From an uncultured Massilia sp. (GTDB lineage: Bacteria; Pseudomonadota; Gammaproteobacteria; Burkholderiales; Burkholderiaceae_D): 64,000 bases of DNA. Positions 62,865 through 64,000 of the stretch are shown here, one piece after another. A program made the translations under genes and the position numbers. Location of the stretch: contig NZ_CAJYEB010000023.1 of NCBI RefSeq assembly GCF_913773735.1, positions 496,001 to 560,000 of the forward strand, written 5' to 3'. The first letter of the stretch is position 1. Every line of letters starts with the position of its first letter. Below the pieces are notes generated by a model. It was not told the origin of the DNA and searched no databases. It saw only the letters and a list, made by a program, of their open reading frames with translations.

Positions 62865-62880
62865 TTTTGTTGCAACAAAA
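62865..62880. promoter_or_regulatory. Perfect 16-base palindrome upstream of the GH1-RmlD gene
   Basis: TTTTGTTGCAACAAAA is a perfect palindrome 20 bases before the GH1-RmlD start, in an AT-rich island. It could be a regulator site overlapping that leftward promoter. The regulator is unknown. Confidence 0.45.
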
Positions 62881-62980
62881 AATCCACCACCGTCCCGATC
62901 GGTAAAAAAATGCGATGCGGGGAAGGGGGCCGGCACGAAGGCGGTTGACAGCCTTGCGTCAACCTGCAACCATGCAGGCC

Positions 62981-63028
62981 ATGAATTTTTCGTATCCACA
63001 ATCCGTACTTGCCTGGTGGCGCCGCTGA
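62981..63028 (+). CDS. Trp-rich leader peptide of trpS
   Basis: A 15-codon frame, MNFSYPQSVLAWWRR, with two adjacent Trp codons at 63014-63019 and stop at 63026-63028. An in-frame ATG at 62972 would add MQA. No good ribosome binding site precedes either ATG. A TTGACA box (62945-62950) could be a -35 element with a poor -10 near 62968-62974, which would place the transcript start almost at ATG 62981, i.e. leaderless translation as known for Sinorhizobium trpL. Position before a terminator and trpS indicates an attenuation sensor. Confidence 0.7.
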   Translation: MNFSYPQSVLAWWRR

Positions 63029-63065
63029 CAGCGCGCGGCCAGGGTAGGGATGTGCATCTCACATG
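63012..63065 (+). promoter_or_regulatory. Leader RNA folding region of the trpS attenuator
   Basis: By hand, CCTGG (63012-63016) pairs with CCAGG (63039-63043) and CCGC (63022-63025) with GCGG (63035-63038), forming a 1:2 hairpin that includes the Trp codons and leader stop. A second small hairpin is ATGTG (63050-63054) with CACAT (63060-63064). GCGGC (63035-63039) can alternatively pair with GCCGC (63069-63073) in the terminator's left arm, a possible antiterminator. Pairings are inferred; no energy calculation was made. Confidence 0.5.

Positions 63066-64000
<935 letters not shown>

Overview
The window is GC-rich DNA with dense genes, frequent 4-nt ATGA/GTGA stop-start overlaps and a gene repertoire typical of Burkholderiales. 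The L-arabonate dehydratase route, LemA/TPM operon, pyrF, sbcB, glnS and trpS, and two dispersed palindrome families fit Oxalobacteraceae best (Massilia/Telluria/Pseudoduganella-like). That placement is inferred from gene content and style, not from a marker gene. I saw no rRNA, tRNA, CRISPR array or complete insertion sequence; one decayed IS1595-type transposase fragment is present.

Region by region: 0.8-6.5 kb is a pentose module (mutarotase, IlvD/Edd-type L-arabonate dehydratase, FAH-fold AraD1 protein, exported GH51 arabinofuranosidase). Together they would release L-arabinose outside the cytoplasm and degrade it by the non-phosphorylative route. 6.6-10.4 kb has a Tat-type ABM-domain protein, a secreted SGNH hydrolase and two LysR regulators. 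10.8-14.2 kb has a chemoreceptor and a coupled FAH/2-hydroxyacid dehydrogenase pair. 14.3-18.9 kb is a tripartite drug efflux operon (marR-emrB-OMF-emrA). 19-23.3 kb has an alpha/beta hydrolase, a small exported protein, a pirin and an exported M20 peptidase. 23.9-29 kb is a coupled galactose operon (galT, a degenerate M24 protein, galK, GH2 glycosidase), followed by a glycosyltransferase with an Ala-rich tail.

31-36 kb carries small envelope genes, a candidate small RNA between two minus-strand terminators, an SDR and the lemA-ygcG-TPM operon. 36-45.4 kb holds housekeeping and signalling genes (pyrF, sbcB, a CNMP-diguanylate cyclase, a cobalamin-binding-like protein, a ribosome hibernation factor, a DUF1345/MFS pair, a ferredoxin reductase and an NAD epimerase). 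45.6-50.6 kb has a small DNA-binding-like protein, a WHYHILD-motif protein, a CHASE histidine kinase without a regulator, and glnS. 50.8-53.4 kb is a four-gene cassette of a minimal J-domain protein and three unrecognised acidic proteins. 53.4-60.4 kb has two MFS transporters (one with its TetR repressor and palindromic operators), a small coiled-coil protein, a CoA-transferase and a KefB-type antiporter. 60.5-62.8 kb is a GH1-RmlD fusion.

The window ends in trpS. Its leader encodes a short peptide with two adjacent Trp codons, followed by a strong intrinsic terminator: the layout of ribosome-mediated attenuation, here on a tRNA synthetase gene. This, the J-domain cassette and the metal-ligand-deficient M24 protein inside the gal operon are the most interesting observations.
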